Shown here one piece after another: positions 17,274-26,179 of a stretch of DNA of 64,000 nucleotides (positions are counted from its first letter, which is position 1; each line of letters starts with the position of its first letter). This stretch comes from Acidobacteriota bacterium. Its GTDB lineage: Bacteria > Acidobacteriota > Terriglobia > Terriglobales > Acidobacteriaceae. The translations under genes were made by a program, and so were the position numbers. The notes under the pieces were generated by a model. It was not told where the DNA came from. It saw only the letters and a list, made by a program, of their open reading frames with translations, and ran no database searches. Location: NCBI GenBank assembly GCA_019244045.1, contig JAFATF010000431.1:1-64000 (forward strand), in the 5' to 3' direction.

Positions 17274-17380
17274 GAACTGGTCTGACACAAGTTATGAACG
17301 TACATGCGACCCAGGATTCCTTGGCCGTAAGGGTCGGAACCCGCTCAGGTATATATAGGGTGGGCGTGTGATTCCCACCT

Positions 17381-18178
17381 CTAGGGCTGCTCACTCGTGC
17401 GCGGATCAGAATGCCTCATATGCCAGCTCGTTCCGCTCGAGGCTTGAAGCTCGCTTCTCGGGTTTGCGGTAATCTGGTAACCGGAGTAGTCAATGGCCAG
17501 GACGGCCTTGCCTCCGAAGCGCACCTCGCTTGTGGCATCCTTGTGAACGGGTAGCCAATAGTCGCCCACTTTTTGATATGTATTCGCCATTTCGGTGTGG
17601 CTGACCCAGAAGGAAGGATTCTTGGCGGGTTCGCCTTCTAAGCGCGCGATGGCAAAGTCCCGCGCGTCGACCCAAATCTTGCCCCGGCACAGGTATTTTG
17701 CTCGGCGGCGCGGCGTAATCTCGATGACGTAGGCCTTGCTGCCGGCAGCCTCGTCGGTTCCCAGTAATTGAAAGTGATAGTTGCGGGGGCTCAGGTCCGA
17801 ATCGCTGTCGTCGAGTTGGTAATCCTTTTCACTGTCCAGAAGCTTCTTGAGAATGCGATCCAGCAGAAAGCGGGAACCACTCTCGGAAACGATGCGAAAC
17901 TCCTTTTGATGGGGTGCTGTGTACGTGCTAACCACTTGCATTTCGGCATGGCGCGTGCCGCCCAGGCCGTGGTAGTCGAGTCGGTAATTGCGCACCGCAT
18001 CGATCGCGCGCAATTGCCGGGCCTGGCGGTCCCTGGTGGTCATCAATCGTTCCACGATGCTGTCGGTCAAGGGAGGAGTCGCGGGCAACGCTTCCTGCCC
18101 CGAGGCGAGGAGAACCGAACCGGCGAGCGCAACAAGTGGCGCTGTGAGGCGAACGATGCGTGGATCGCGAACTCTCAT
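17381..18178 (-). CDS. Exported LolA/RseB-fold-like protein, function unknown
   Basis: A 265-residue protein with an N-terminal signal peptide (RIVRLTAPLVALAGSVLLASG). The mature part alternates strands (YRLDYHGLGG, EMQVVSTYTAPHQKEFRIV, YHFQLLGTDEAAGSKAYVIEITPR, GKIWVDARDFAIARLEGEPA), the pattern of the LolA/LppX/RseB half-barrel superfamily that binds lipids or lipoproteins. In acidobacterial genomes such genes are often called outer membrane lipoprotein-sorting protein. Here there is no lipobox and the assignment rests on fold-like pattern only. It is upstream of the BNR-repeat gene on the same strand (184-base gap containing that gene's own promoter) and diverges from the GH65 operon. Confidence 0.6.
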   Translation of the reverse strand: MRVRDPRIVRLTAPLVALAGSVLLASGQEALPATPPLTDSIVERLMTTRDRQARQLRAIDAVRNYRLDYHGLGGTRHAEMQVVSTYTAPHQKEFRIVSESGSRFLLDRILKKLLDSEKDYQLDDSDSDLSPRNYHFQLLGTDEAAGSKAYVIEITPRRRAKYLCRGKIWVDARDFAIARLEGEPAKNPSFWVSHTEMANTYQKVGDYWLPVHKDATSEVRFGGKAVLAIDYSGYQITANPRSELQASSGTSWHMRHSDPRTSEQP

Positions 18179-18481
18179 CCTGAGCCGCCCGATGATCTGC
18201 TCCTGTACGGTTGGATGCGCGGCCCAGGAACTAGGGCGAGAGCAGGCAGGGTTTCAATTTCCGCCTCCTGGCGGTGTGCGCGCTCACGGCTTTCCACAGC
18301 TTCCCGGTCAACTTCTGACGTAGGGTGAGGCAAATTGATCCAGAGCGTAGACATCTCAAGCGGCTGGCGCGAGGAGCGCTGTTCTCGTTTCGCCCCAGTC
18401 GTCCTGAGGCAGTTTCTCGAATGTCAGCCGAAGCTGGCCGCTCGCCTGCCGAGCGGCTAAGACCAGAACCACAGGTTGTTT
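18179..18481. promoter_or_regulatory. Divergent intergenic region with a hairpin ahead of the GH65 operon
   Basis: About 300 bases between divergent genes. GCCGCTCG (18437-18444) and CGAGCGGC (18450-18457) form a perfect 8-bp stem with a 5-base loop, ending 24 bases before the GH65 start codon. It could be an operator or a 5' leader hairpin that tunes expression. No strong -10/-35 pair was found. No protein-coding frame in the region looks real. Confidence 0.4.
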
Positions 18482-20914
18482 ATGGATATTTCGGCATCCT
18501 CTTGTAACCTAGAAACCCGTGACACTGTTTTGTACCGTCCCGAAGCTTGCGATGACTCTGGCGCAATTGCCCGCGTGGTGGTTCCGGCCACTCTGTTCCG
18601 GATCTCCGAGCCTCCTTGGCTGCTGGTGGAGGAGGGATTCACGCTCGCTCGCGAACATGAGATAGAATCGCTGTTCGCTATTGGTAACGGCTACATCGGT
18701 AACCGGGGTTCGTTGGCCGAAGGTAGCCCGTTATCAGCGCCCGCCACCTTTCTAGCGGGAATCTTCGAACACTCGGATCAGCCCGGCAGCATCCCGCAAT
18801 TGATGACCTTGCCCGATTGGACTGAGGTGCGAGTCTGGATCGATGATCATCCGCTTAGCATGCAGGAAGGCGAGATCATCGAGCACCGGCGCATCCTGGA
18901 CTTCGCCCGCGGCGTTTTGTGGCGAGAATGGCGACACCGCGATAAGAACGGGCGCGTCACCCGCTTACTGGCTTTCCGCCTCACATCCCTCGCCGATCGG
19001 CACCTGCTTCTGCAGTCGGTCATCGTGGTGGCTGAAAACTACAGTGCCACAATGCGATTCGAGAGCTCGATCGAAGTGCCGCGCAGCGCCTTGCCGGCAC
19101 CTTCCCGCTGGAAGGCACGCCGCAGTCCGGAGCGGCCCAACGTGTTGCCGCTGGCGCTGAAGTGTCCGGGGCTGGATATCGAGATCGCCTTTGGCGCTGC
19201 CAGCCAGTTGTTGACAACCACGGCAAGCGTTGGCGAACGGCTGGTCGAAATGGACGAGCGGCATATTGTCGAACGGTTCCAGCTGAAGGTAACCGTCGGC
19301 ACCGAGTGCCACCTTCATCGTCTGGTTTCGGTTTACTCCTCACGCGATTTGGAAGATCCATTCGATGCTGCCGTGGCTCACGTCAATCGCGTTCTACCGA
19401 GCCGGATTTCCGAGGCGGTTTCGGCGCATGAAACGGCATGGAATTCGCGCTGGCAGCACAGCGATATCCGCGTCGAGGGCGATGATTCTTTGCAAAGGGC
19501 GCTGCGCTTTGCCGTCTACCACCTGATCAGCGCCGCCAATCCCGAGGACAGCCACGTTTCAATCGGCGCGCGTGCTCTCACCGGCGAGGCCTATAAGGGG
19601 CATGTCTTCTGGGACACGGAAATCTTCATGCTGCCGTTTTACACCTACACCGATCCAGCCTGCGCCCGTGCTCTGCTCACCTACCGCTATCACACTTTGG
19701 AGGCGGCGCGTGAAAAAGCTCGCCGCGCCGGATTCGCTGGCGCCATGTATCCCTGGGAGTCGGCCGATACGGGCGAAGAGACCACCCCGCGGGCGGTAAT
19801 TGCTCCCAGCGGGGAGGTGATCTCGGTGCTGAACGGTGAGCTCGAGATTCATATTACCGCCGATATTGCCTATGCCGTGTGGCAGTACTGGCAGGGCACG
19901 GGGGATGATGATTTTTTTGCCCAGTTTGGGTCGGAGATCACGCTGGAAACAGCGCGCTTCTGGGCCAGCCGCGGGCGTATGGAAGCAGACGGAAGATATC
20001 ACCTTCGGCAGGTCATAGGACCGGACGAATATCATGAGAATGTCGATGACAACACCTTTACCAACCTGATGGCGGCCTGGAATCTCGTGCGCGGGGCTGA
20101 GACCGCCGGCTGGTTACGCGCCAAGCGGCCGGATCGCTGGCGCGAACTCGAGCATCGCTTGCAGCTGTCGGACCAGGAACTTCGCATGTGGAGCCACCTG
20201 GCCGAGGTGATGTACACCATCTTTGACCCGAAAACGTTGTTGTACGAACAATTCGCGGGCTACTACCAAAAAGAGGCCATCGACCTCAAGAAATTCGAGC
20301 CGCGCACGGCGGCCATGGACGTGATCCTGGGCCACGAGCGCATTAATCACACTAATGTTGTCAAGCAGGCCGATGTAGTCATGGCTTTGTACCTGTTGTG
20401 GAGCCAGATTCCTGCCGATGTGCGCCGGGCCAACTTTCTTTATTACGAACCGCGCACGGGTCACGGAAGTTCCTTAAGTCCCTCCATGCATGCGCTGGTC
20501 GCGGCCAGGCTGGGCGAGGCGCACCTGGCGGGGCAGTATCTGAAGCAGGCGGCGCAGATCGATTTGGGAAACAATATGGGAAATGCCGCCGGAGGGGTGC
20601 ACGCGGCCGCCATCGGCGGACTCTGGCAAGCCGTCGTATTTGGACTGGGCGGGCTAGAGGTCGATGGCAGCGGACTGAGTTTCACTCCTCACTTGGTGGA
20701 AAGTTGTCGTCAACTTGCGTTCCCGTTTTGCTGGCGTGAGCGCCAGCTCGAGGTCTCAATTACCCATCATAAGCTCCAGGTCGCCGTCCAGGGTCCCGGG
20801 CCTTTACAGTTACGCGTTGCCGGGGGCGCTGAAACTTTGGCCCAACCAGGTCACACCTATGTGGTCGAACGTGCCAATCGTGGTTGGAGTTCCTGGCACA
20901 GGCTGGATTCCTAA
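18482..20914 (+). CDS. Glycoside hydrolase family 65 phosphorylase (trehalose/maltose/kojibiose type)
   Basis: An 810-residue GH65 enzyme, expected to cleave an alpha-linked glucose disaccharide with phosphate to give beta-glucose 1-phosphate and glucose by inversion. The N-terminal beta-sandwich has YIGNRGSLAEG; the (alpha/alpha)6 barrel shows GHVFWDTEIFMLPFY. The catalytic acid is the Glu in GPDEYHENVDDN. The phosphate-site region KQADVVMALYLLW and the HGSSLSPSMHA segment are present, so the enzyme looks complete. Start ATG 18482 has AGG six bases upstream; a TTG two codons earlier is possible. The USP gene begins 13 bases after its stop and a beta-phosphoglucomutase follows, which strongly supports phosphorolysis rather than hydrolysis. 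Mycobacterial Rv3401/Rv3400 have the same GH65 and beta-PGM pairing. Disaccharide specificity is not decidable from sequence alone. Confidence 0.9.
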   Translation: MDISASSCNLETRDTVLYRPEACDDSGAIARVVVPATLFRISEPPWLLVEEGFTLAREHEIESLFAIGNGYIGNRGSLAEGSPLSAPATFLAGIFEHSDQPGSIPQLMTLPDWTEVRVWIDDHPLSMQEGEIIEHRRILDFARGVLWREWRHRDKNGRVTRLLAFRLTSLADRHLLLQSVIVVAENYSATMRFESSIEVPRSALPAPSRWKARRSPERPNVLPLALKCPGLDIEIAFGAASQLLTTTASVGERLVEMDERHIVERFQLKVTVGTECHLHRLVSVYSSRDLEDPFDAAVAHVNRVLPSRISEAVSAHETAWNSRWQHSDIRVEGDDSLQRALRFAVYHLISAANPEDSHVSIGARALTGEAYKGHVFWDTEIFMLPFYTYTDPACARALLTYRYHTLEAAREKARRAGFAGAMYPWESADTGEETTPRAVIAPSGEVISVLNGELEIHITADIAYAVWQYWQGTGDDDFFAQFGSEITLETARFWASRGRMEADGRYHLRQVIGPDEYHENVDDNTFTNLMAAWNLVRGAETAGWLRAKRPDRWRELEHRLQLSDQELRMWSHLAEVMYTIFDPKTLLYEQFAGYYQKEAIDLKKFEPRTAAMDVILGHERINHTNVVKQADVVMALYLLWSQIPADVRRANFLYYEPRTGHGSSLSPSMHALVAARLGEAHLAGQYLKQAAQIDLGNNMGNAAGGVHAAAIGGLWQAVVFGLGGLEVDGSGLSFTPHLVESCRQLAFPFCWRERQLEVSITHHKLQVAVQGPGPLQLRVAGGAETLAQPGHTYVVERANRGWSSWHRLDS

Positions 20915-20927
20915 CAGGAGGTGCACC

Positions 20928-21815
20928 GTGGCCGCGGCTTTACCCGAATGGCATGACGCCCTGCACACTATCGGCAAACGACAAAGATCGGTCGAGAACA
21001 TCGTCCTTCCCCTGGACGGAAGCGCCTCGTCCCGCCGCGCCATTCCTATTGGCCGCTACTTAGCGCAACTTTACGGCGCTACCCTGCACGTGCTTTACGC
21101 CGCCGAACACCCTTTCAGCCCGCGCGAAGCCATCGATCAGCTAGGGCTGCGGGACGAGGACTTGCACGGGGCCGTGCTCGATCAACATCGCGGCGAGCCA
21201 GCGCCCGCCATTCTGGCCGCCGGGCGCCAACTCCTGCGGCCGATCATTATTATGTGCACCAATACCGGACACCACAGCGGTGCCGATTGTTTTGGTTCGG
21301 TTACGGAAGCGGTATTGGCGGGAACGCCGGAGCGCATTGTACTGATCGCCGAGCGCGATGAGGCTCCCTGGACCATTCAACGAATTCTGCTGGCCCATGA
21401 CGGAACTCCGAGTTCGGATCTGGCGACCGCCCCAGCGGCCGAGATCGCGCAGCGGGCCGGCGCGACGGTAATCGCCATCCACGTGGCGGCGCGTGGCGAT
21501 CACTACCGTGAGGAGCCCGGCAGTTTGCCCGCCCCCCGCTATGTCGACCAGCCTCAACATGAGTGGCCGAACTGGGCGAGCGAGTTCATGAATCGCATGT
21601 TGGCTCTGGGCGCCCCGCCCTCCTCGGTCTCCTTCAAGCTGGTGGTCACCGGCGGTCAAGCGGGATCCGAGGTGGCGCACGTCAGTCGGGAACGTGAAGC
21701 GGATCTGGTGGTTATGGCTTGGCATGGAAGGTGGGACACGCCGCAAAGCGCCACCAAAGTGGTTGTCCGCACTGCCGGTTGTCCCGTGCTGCTGATTTAT
21801 TCTGGAGCGGAATAG
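20928..21815 (+). CDS. Tandem universal stress protein (two USP domains)
   Basis: A 295-residue protein with two UspA-like domains, about residues 24-143 (ENIVLPLDGSASSRRAIPIGR) and 146-293 (QRILLAHDGTPSSDLA; ending KVVVRTAGCPVLLI). The ATP-binding GxxG-type pattern is only partly kept in the second domain (MAWHGRWDTPQ, lacking the usual GSRG), so nucleotide binding is uncertain. The start is a GTG with a perfect AGGAGG (20916-20921) six bases upstream; the frame is open far into the GH65 gene but that is a shadow. It lies between GH65 and beta-PGM with 13- and 24-base gaps, so it is in the same transcript. A role in stress-linked sugar metabolism is an inference from context. Confidence 0.85.
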   Translation: MAAALPEWHDALHTIGKRQRSVENIVLPLDGSASSRRAIPIGRYLAQLYGATLHVLYAAEHPFSPREAIDQLGLRDEDLHGAVLDQHRGEPAPAILAAGRQLLRPIIIMCTNTGHHSGADCFGSVTEAVLAGTPERIVLIAERDEAPWTIQRILLAHDGTPSSDLATAPAAEIAQRAGATVIAIHVAARGDHYREEPGSLPAPRYVDQPQHEWPNWASEFMNRMLALGAPPSSVSFKLVVTGGQAGSEVAHVSREREADLVVMAWHGRWDTPQSATKVVVRTAGCPVLLIYSGAE

Positions 21816-21839
21816 GCTGCAGCTTTCAGGAGCCAGATT

Positions 21840-22607
21840 TTGACAAATGGTCCCGATGCCATGGTCTTCGATCTCGATGGTGTGATCACGTTCACCGCGC
21901 GTGTCCACGCCGCTGCCTGGAAAGAGCTGTTCGATTCCTACCTGGCTGCGCGAGCCCAGCGACTCGGGCAAAGCTTTGTGCCGTTCGATGCCAAAAGCGA
22001 CTATCTGCAATATGTCGACGGGAAACCGCGCTACGACGGAGTGGCCAGTTTTCTCTCGTCGCGAGGCATTCAGATTCCTTTTGGCCATGCCGATGATTCT
22101 CCCGAGGCCGAGACGGTTACGGCTTTGGGCAACCGCAAGGATGAACTCTTCAAGCGGAAGGTCGACGAAATGGGCGTCGATTACGACCACCAGGCGGTGA
22201 GATTCGTCGAGGACCTGCTCGCCCATGGCATTCACGTGGGCATTGCCTCGTCGAGCAAAAACGCCATTCCAATTCTGACGAGGTGCGGAATTTTGGGCCT
22301 GTTTGAGGCTGTGGTGGACGGCAACGTCAGTGACAATCGCCGCCTGCACGGGAAACCTGCGCCGGACATATTCCTGGCCTGCTTATCCGAATTGGTTGCA
22401 TCTCCCGATGCCGAGCGGGCTGCCATTGCCGAGGACGCGATCGCCGGGGTGGAGGCGGGCCGCAACGGCGGGTTCCGCCTTGTCCTCGGCGTTGATCGCA
22501 CCCACAGTCGATTGGAACAGTACGGGGCAAACTGGGTGATTACGGACTTCCGTGAAATCACCGCGGCGCAGGTGATTTCTTTCTTCGAAAGTGCCCAGGT
22601 AGCCTGA
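21840..22607 (+). CDS. Beta-phosphoglucomutase-like HAD phosphatase/mutase
   Basis: A 255-residue HAD-superfamily protein of the beta-phosphoglucomutase group, which converts beta-glucose 1-phosphate to glucose 6-phosphate. Motif I is FDLDGVIT with the nucleophile Asp10 and acid/base Asp12; the cap follows with HAAAWKELFDSYL. Motif II is the Ser of IASSSKNA, motif III the Lys of HGKPAPDIFLA, and motif IV EDAIAGVEAG, so all catalytic motifs are present. The start is a TTG with CAGGAG (21827-21832) seven bases ahead. As the last gene after GH65 and USP it completes a phosphorolytic pathway: disaccharide to glucose plus glucose 6-phosphate. The mycobacterial Rv3400-like subgroup is the nearest recalled comparison. 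Confidence 0.88.
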   Translation: MTNGPDAMVFDLDGVITFTARVHAAAWKELFDSYLAARAQRLGQSFVPFDAKSDYLQYVDGKPRYDGVASFLSSRGIQIPFGHADDSPEAETVTALGNRKDELFKRKVDEMGVDYDHQAVRFVEDLLAHGIHVGIASSSKNAIPILTRCGILGLFEAVVDGNVSDNRRLHGKPAPDIFLACLSELVASPDAERAAIAEDAIAGVEAGRNGGFRLVLGVDRTHSRLEQYGANWVITDFREITAAQVISFFESAQVA

Positions 22608-22675
22608 CCGCAAGTCACCGCCAAGCCGCGGGTCGCAACTTTTCCGCCTCATTCGGGTTTATCTCTGCCAGCTCT

Positions 22676-24643
22676 ATGCGAGGCCATTGGCATCGATTCG
22701 CCATCCTGCTGGTCGTCGTCGCATCTACCGCTTGGCCCGCCAGACGAGAACAGCAGCCGTCGTCGATCCCTCGTCAGCAGTGCGCCTTGCATGCCCTGAA
22801 CCGGCTTACCTTCGGGGCCCGGCCGGGAGACCTGGAGCGGGTCTTGTCCATGGGCGTCGACAAGTGGATCAATCTCGAGCTGCACCCGGAAAGAATTGAT
22901 GATAGCTCCCTCGCGACACGTCTTCGTAATCTCAGCACGCTCAGCATGAGTCCGGAGCAGATGGTGGAAACATTCCCTCCTGTGGCCGTAATCAAGGCAG
23001 TCTCCCAAGGACGGCATCCGTTGCCACTCGATGTGGAGGAAAGAGCCATATACAGGGCGCAACTTGAGTGGTATCGAGACAAACAAGAAAATGAAGATTC
23101 AAAGGTGACCGGGAGGCAAGCGCATTCCCCGCTCGATTCAGGTGGCGAGACAGGGGCCGGCGGCCTAAACAGCATGTTGGAGAGCGCGCATCGAGAGCGG
23201 ATCTTTCACTTGCCGCCGGGCCAGCGGATGATAGCCATCCTCGAACTTTCTGCCCCAGAGCAGCAAAGGCTGTTGCGCTCGCTCACCGCTGAGGAAACCT
23301 CCGCCCTTGAGATGGGTTTGCTGCCGCGCCAGCGCGAGACGCTGATGGCCTTGTCGCATCCCGAGCAGGTGGTTGTCGGAGAACTCGTGGCCGGCAGGCT
23401 GTTGCGCAATATCTACAGCGAGCGCCAGCTTGAGGCGGTAATGACCGATTTCTGGCTCAATCACTTCAATGTGTTTCTCGGCAAGGGTGCGGATCACTAC
23501 CTGCTCACCAGCTATGAGCGTGATGTAATACGACCGCGGGCTTTAGGCCGGTTTCGGGATCTACTCGTCGCCACCGCCCAGAGTCCCGCCATGCTTTTCT
23601 ATCTCGACAATTGGATGAGTGTGGGGCCGGATTCGGAGGCCGCTCGAGGCCTATCCTCTCGTCGCGGGCGGCAACCATCGGAACCAAATGGGCGGACTCT
23701 GGGGCGTGCCGGCGGAGGCAAGAAGTCCTCTTCCGGCTTAAATGAGAACTATGCCCGGGAGCTGATGGAACTGCACACGCTGGGGGTCAAAGGCGGATAC
23801 AGCGAACGGGATGTGACCGAGGTTGCCAAGGCTTTTACCGGCTGGACGATTCGGCGCCCCCAGGAGGGCGGAACATTTTTCTTTGATTCGCGCATGCATC
23901 AGCCGGGGAATAAGGTAGTGCTCGGCCACCGTATCAAGCAGAGCGGCGAGCGGGAAGCAATCGAGGTGCTGACCTTTCTGTCCCGCAGTCCGGCGACGGC
24001 AAAGTTCATCGCGACGAAACTAGCGGAGCGATTTGTTTCCGACGATCCTCCGCCCGCGTTGGTTGCGCGCATGGAGCATACGTTTGTCAAGAAGGACGGC
24101 GACATCCGGGAGGTTTTAGCGACGCTGTTCCACTCGCCGGAATTCTGGGCGAACGCAGCGTATCGCGCGAAGCTGAAGACCCCCCTGGAGTTTGTGGCGT
24201 CTGCCCTGCGGGCAACCGGCGTCGACGTGGCCGACCCCAAAGCCCTCAGCGAAGCGCTGAATCGCATGGGGGAGCCCCTTTATGGATGCCAGCAGCCGAA
24301 CGGCTATTCGATGCGTGCGCAGGCCTGGATGAGCGCCGGGGCGCTGGTCGAGCGCATGCATTTCTCTCTGGCCCTCAGTGCGGGAAAGCTCCCGGGAGCT
24401 GTCATGAGTCTGCCTGAGTTGCTTGCCGGCCAGCAAGTCGCGCCGGATGGCGAACATCTCTTGGCCATGCTCGAGGACAAGCTTCTGAATGGCGAGATCT
24501 CGCCCGAGACTCATCGGATTATCGCCCACGCGCTTGACACCACGCCGGCCACGGCCATCCGAGGGGAGCGTGGTTCGGGTGGGCAAGAGCTGGGAGTCAT
24601 CGCCGCCCTGTTGCTCGGGTCGCCTGACTTTCAAAGGCGCTAG
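22676..24643 (+). CDS. Exported DUF1800 protein
   Basis: A 655-residue DUF1800 protein with an N-terminal signal peptide (HWHRFAILLVVVASTAWPA). Family landmarks include ALHALNRLTFGARPGDLERV near residue 40, the FWLNHFNVFLGKG segment, the LNENYARELMELHTLGV motif and FTGWTIRRPQEG. DUF1800 proteins have no established biochemical role; they are almost always found beside a DUF1501 gene, as here, and are thought to be exported partners. The gene is followed 43 bases later by the DUF1501 gene, so they are likely co-transcribed. A Gly/Ser/Arg-rich linker (about residues 318-355) separates two parts of the domain. Confidence 0.88.
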   Translation: MRGHWHRFAILLVVVASTAWPARREQQPSSIPRQQCALHALNRLTFGARPGDLERVLSMGVDKWINLELHPERIDDSSLATRLRNLSTLSMSPEQMVETFPPVAVIKAVSQGRHPLPLDVEERAIYRAQLEWYRDKQENEDSKVTGRQAHSPLDSGGETGAGGLNSMLESAHRERIFHLPPGQRMIAILELSAPEQQRLLRSLTAEETSALEMGLLPRQRETLMALSHPEQVVVGELVAGRLLRNIYSERQLEAVMTDFWLNHFNVFLGKGADHYLLTSYERDVIRPRALGRFRDLLVATAQSPAMLFYLDNWMSVGPDSEAARGLSSRRGRQPSEPNGRTLGRAGGGKKSSSGLNENYARELMELHTLGVKGGYSERDVTEVAKAFTGWTIRRPQEGGTFFFDSRMHQPGNKVVLGHRIKQSGEREAIEVLTFLSRSPATAKFIATKLAERFVSDDPPPALVARMEHTFVKKDGDIREVLATLFHSPEFWANAAYRAKLKTPLEFVASALRATGVDVADPKALSEALNRMGEPLYGCQQPNGYSMRAQAWMSAGALVERMHFSLALSAGKLPGAVMSLPELLAGQQVAPDGEHLLAMLEDKLLNGEISPETHRIIAHALDTTPATAIRGERGSGGQELGVIAALLLGSPDFQRR

Positions 24644-24686
24644 CGAACAATAGGGCGCGAAGTTTTCCGTCACGGAGCAAGTCGCG

Positions 24687-25928
24687 ATGCATATGACACG
24701 TCGAGTCTTTCTAAAATCAGGTGCATTGGCCGTGGCATCGACCGCCGCCCTTCCCGCTTTTCTCAAGCGGGCGGCGCTCGGTATTGAGGCGGGAGGATCC
24801 GGCACCCGGCGGCTTATAGTTATTTTCCAACGAGGCGCAGCCGATGGCTTGAACATCGTCATACCGCATGGCGAGCCTTCCTACTACACCATGCGGCCCA
24901 CCATCCGAGTTCCCCGCGGCTCCGAGTTGGACTTGGACGGCTTTTTCGGGCTGCACCCCGCAATGAGTGCTCTCGAGCCTTTGTTCCGGCAGCGTCATTT
25001 GGCGGTTGTGCATGCCGCCGGTTCGCCCGACAAGACGCGCTCTCATTTCGATGCCCAGGACTACATGGAATCGGGAACGCCCGGAGTGAAGTCAACCGGC
25101 GATGGTTGGCTGAATCGAAGTCTTCAAGGCCTGGCAGGCCAGACCGTTGCTTTGCGCGCTGTAGCCCTGCGGCCGACGCTGCCGCGCATCCTGTCCGGGG
25201 AGGAGCCTGCCGTGGCCTTCAATGATATCCAGAGTTTCGCTGGGGGCGGAAGAAATTCGCCGGCCGGTTGGCCGGGCAACGTTTTTCAGCAAATGTATGC
25301 CGATTCGGGTGATAGGTTGTTGCACGCCAGCGCCCAGGAGGCTTTTGAGGCGGCCAGGATGCTGAAGTTGGTGAACCCTCACGACTACACTCCGGCGCCT
25401 GGCGCCGACTACCCGCGGGGCCGCTTCGCAAACGACCTGCGCCAATTGGCACAGCTGATCAAAAGCCAGGTTGGTGTCGAAATCGCATTTGCCGAGATTG
25501 GCGGCTGGGATCATCATGTGAACGAAGGTTCTACTGAAGGTCAGTTGGCTAACCTGTCACAGGAGTTCTCTCAGTCTCTGGCCGCATTTTGGACTGACCT
25601 GGGCGACTTGGGCGAAGAAACGGTAATCGTCACGATGTCGGAGTTCGGACGCACGGCACGCGAAAACGGTAATCGTGGTACCGATCATGGTCATGCCAAT
25701 GTCATGTTTGTCCTGGGTGGGCGGGTGCGGGGTGGAAAAGTCTATGGCCGCTGGCCCGGCTTAGCTCCCGAGCAACTCAATGAGGGACGAGATCTGGTAT
25801 TGACCACAGATTTCCGCCAGGTGCTCGCGGAGGCGCTCCATCGTCAGCTGGGAATTGGTGACCTGGCCTCCGTTTTCCCCGGATTTCACACCGCCTCATC
25901 ACAATTCCTGGGACTGCTGCCGGGCTAG
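24687..25928 (+). CDS. Tat-exported DUF1501 protein
   Basis: A 413-residue protein with a twin-arginine signal at the very start (TRRVFLKSGALAVASTAALPAF), so it is predicted to be folded and perhaps cofactor- or metal-loaded before export. The mature domain shows the DUF1501 landmarks FQRGAADGLNIVIP, GLHPAMSALEPLF, RSHFDAQDYMESG and, near the end, SEFGRTARENGNRGTDHGHAN, which resembles the metal-binding region of the alkaline phosphatase/sulfatase superfamily. Enzymatic activity is unproven for the family. GGAG precedes the first ATG at good spacing; a second ATG two codons later is possible. It forms a pair with the upstream DUF1800 gene. Confidence 0.88.
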   Translation: MHMTRRVFLKSGALAVASTAALPAFLKRAALGIEAGGSGTRRLIVIFQRGAADGLNIVIPHGEPSYYTMRPTIRVPRGSELDLDGFFGLHPAMSALEPLFRQRHLAVVHAAGSPDKTRSHFDAQDYMESGTPGVKSTGDGWLNRSLQGLAGQTVALRAVALRPTLPRILSGEEPAVAFNDIQSFAGGGRNSPAGWPGNVFQQMYADSGDRLLHASAQEAFEAARMLKLVNPHDYTPAPGADYPRGRFANDLRQLAQLIKSQVGVEIAFAEIGGWDHHVNEGSTEGQLANLSQEFSQSLAAFWTDLGDLGEETVIVTMSEFGRTARENGNRGTDHGHANVMFVLGGRVRGGKVYGRWPGLAPEQLNEGRDLVLTTDFRQVLAEALHRQLGIGDLASVFPGFHTASSQFLGLLPG

Positions 25929-26179
25929 CCAGTCGTCGGGATCGGTGAGAGCGACCCCGCCGCCCTGCATCTCGTGCTGAGTGCGTCCGACAGAGAAGCG
26001 TTCGGCCAACTGACACGTGCTCTGAGACGCGTGAAGATGGTTCGTGCGTCGCAAGTCACGCGAGGGGAATCAATTACACCTGCTCAAAAGCAGAACTCTC
26101 AAGCGCCAGCGCGGTCGCGTCGTGATCGCCCTGCTACACTCGTCTGTGGTATGTTGCCGCAAGAGCCACCCTGCAACTT

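Noticed and set aside
20715-20927. 71-codon N-terminal extension of the universal stress protein inside GH65
   Set aside because: The extension is a shadow of the GH65 C-terminus; AGGAGG with a GTG at 20928 gives a normal tandem USP.
21141-22349. 402-codon minus-strand open frame across USP and beta-PGM
   Set aside because: Antisense shadow; the plus-strand genes have Shine-Dalgarno sites and all catalytic motifs.
25929-26179. ACT-domain-like fragment after the DUF1501 gene (AFGQLTRALRRVKMVRASQ)
   Set aside because: Resemblance to the end of RelA-type ACT domains is short; no start, no Shine-Dalgarno and basic, low-complexity sequence after it. Left as intergenic.
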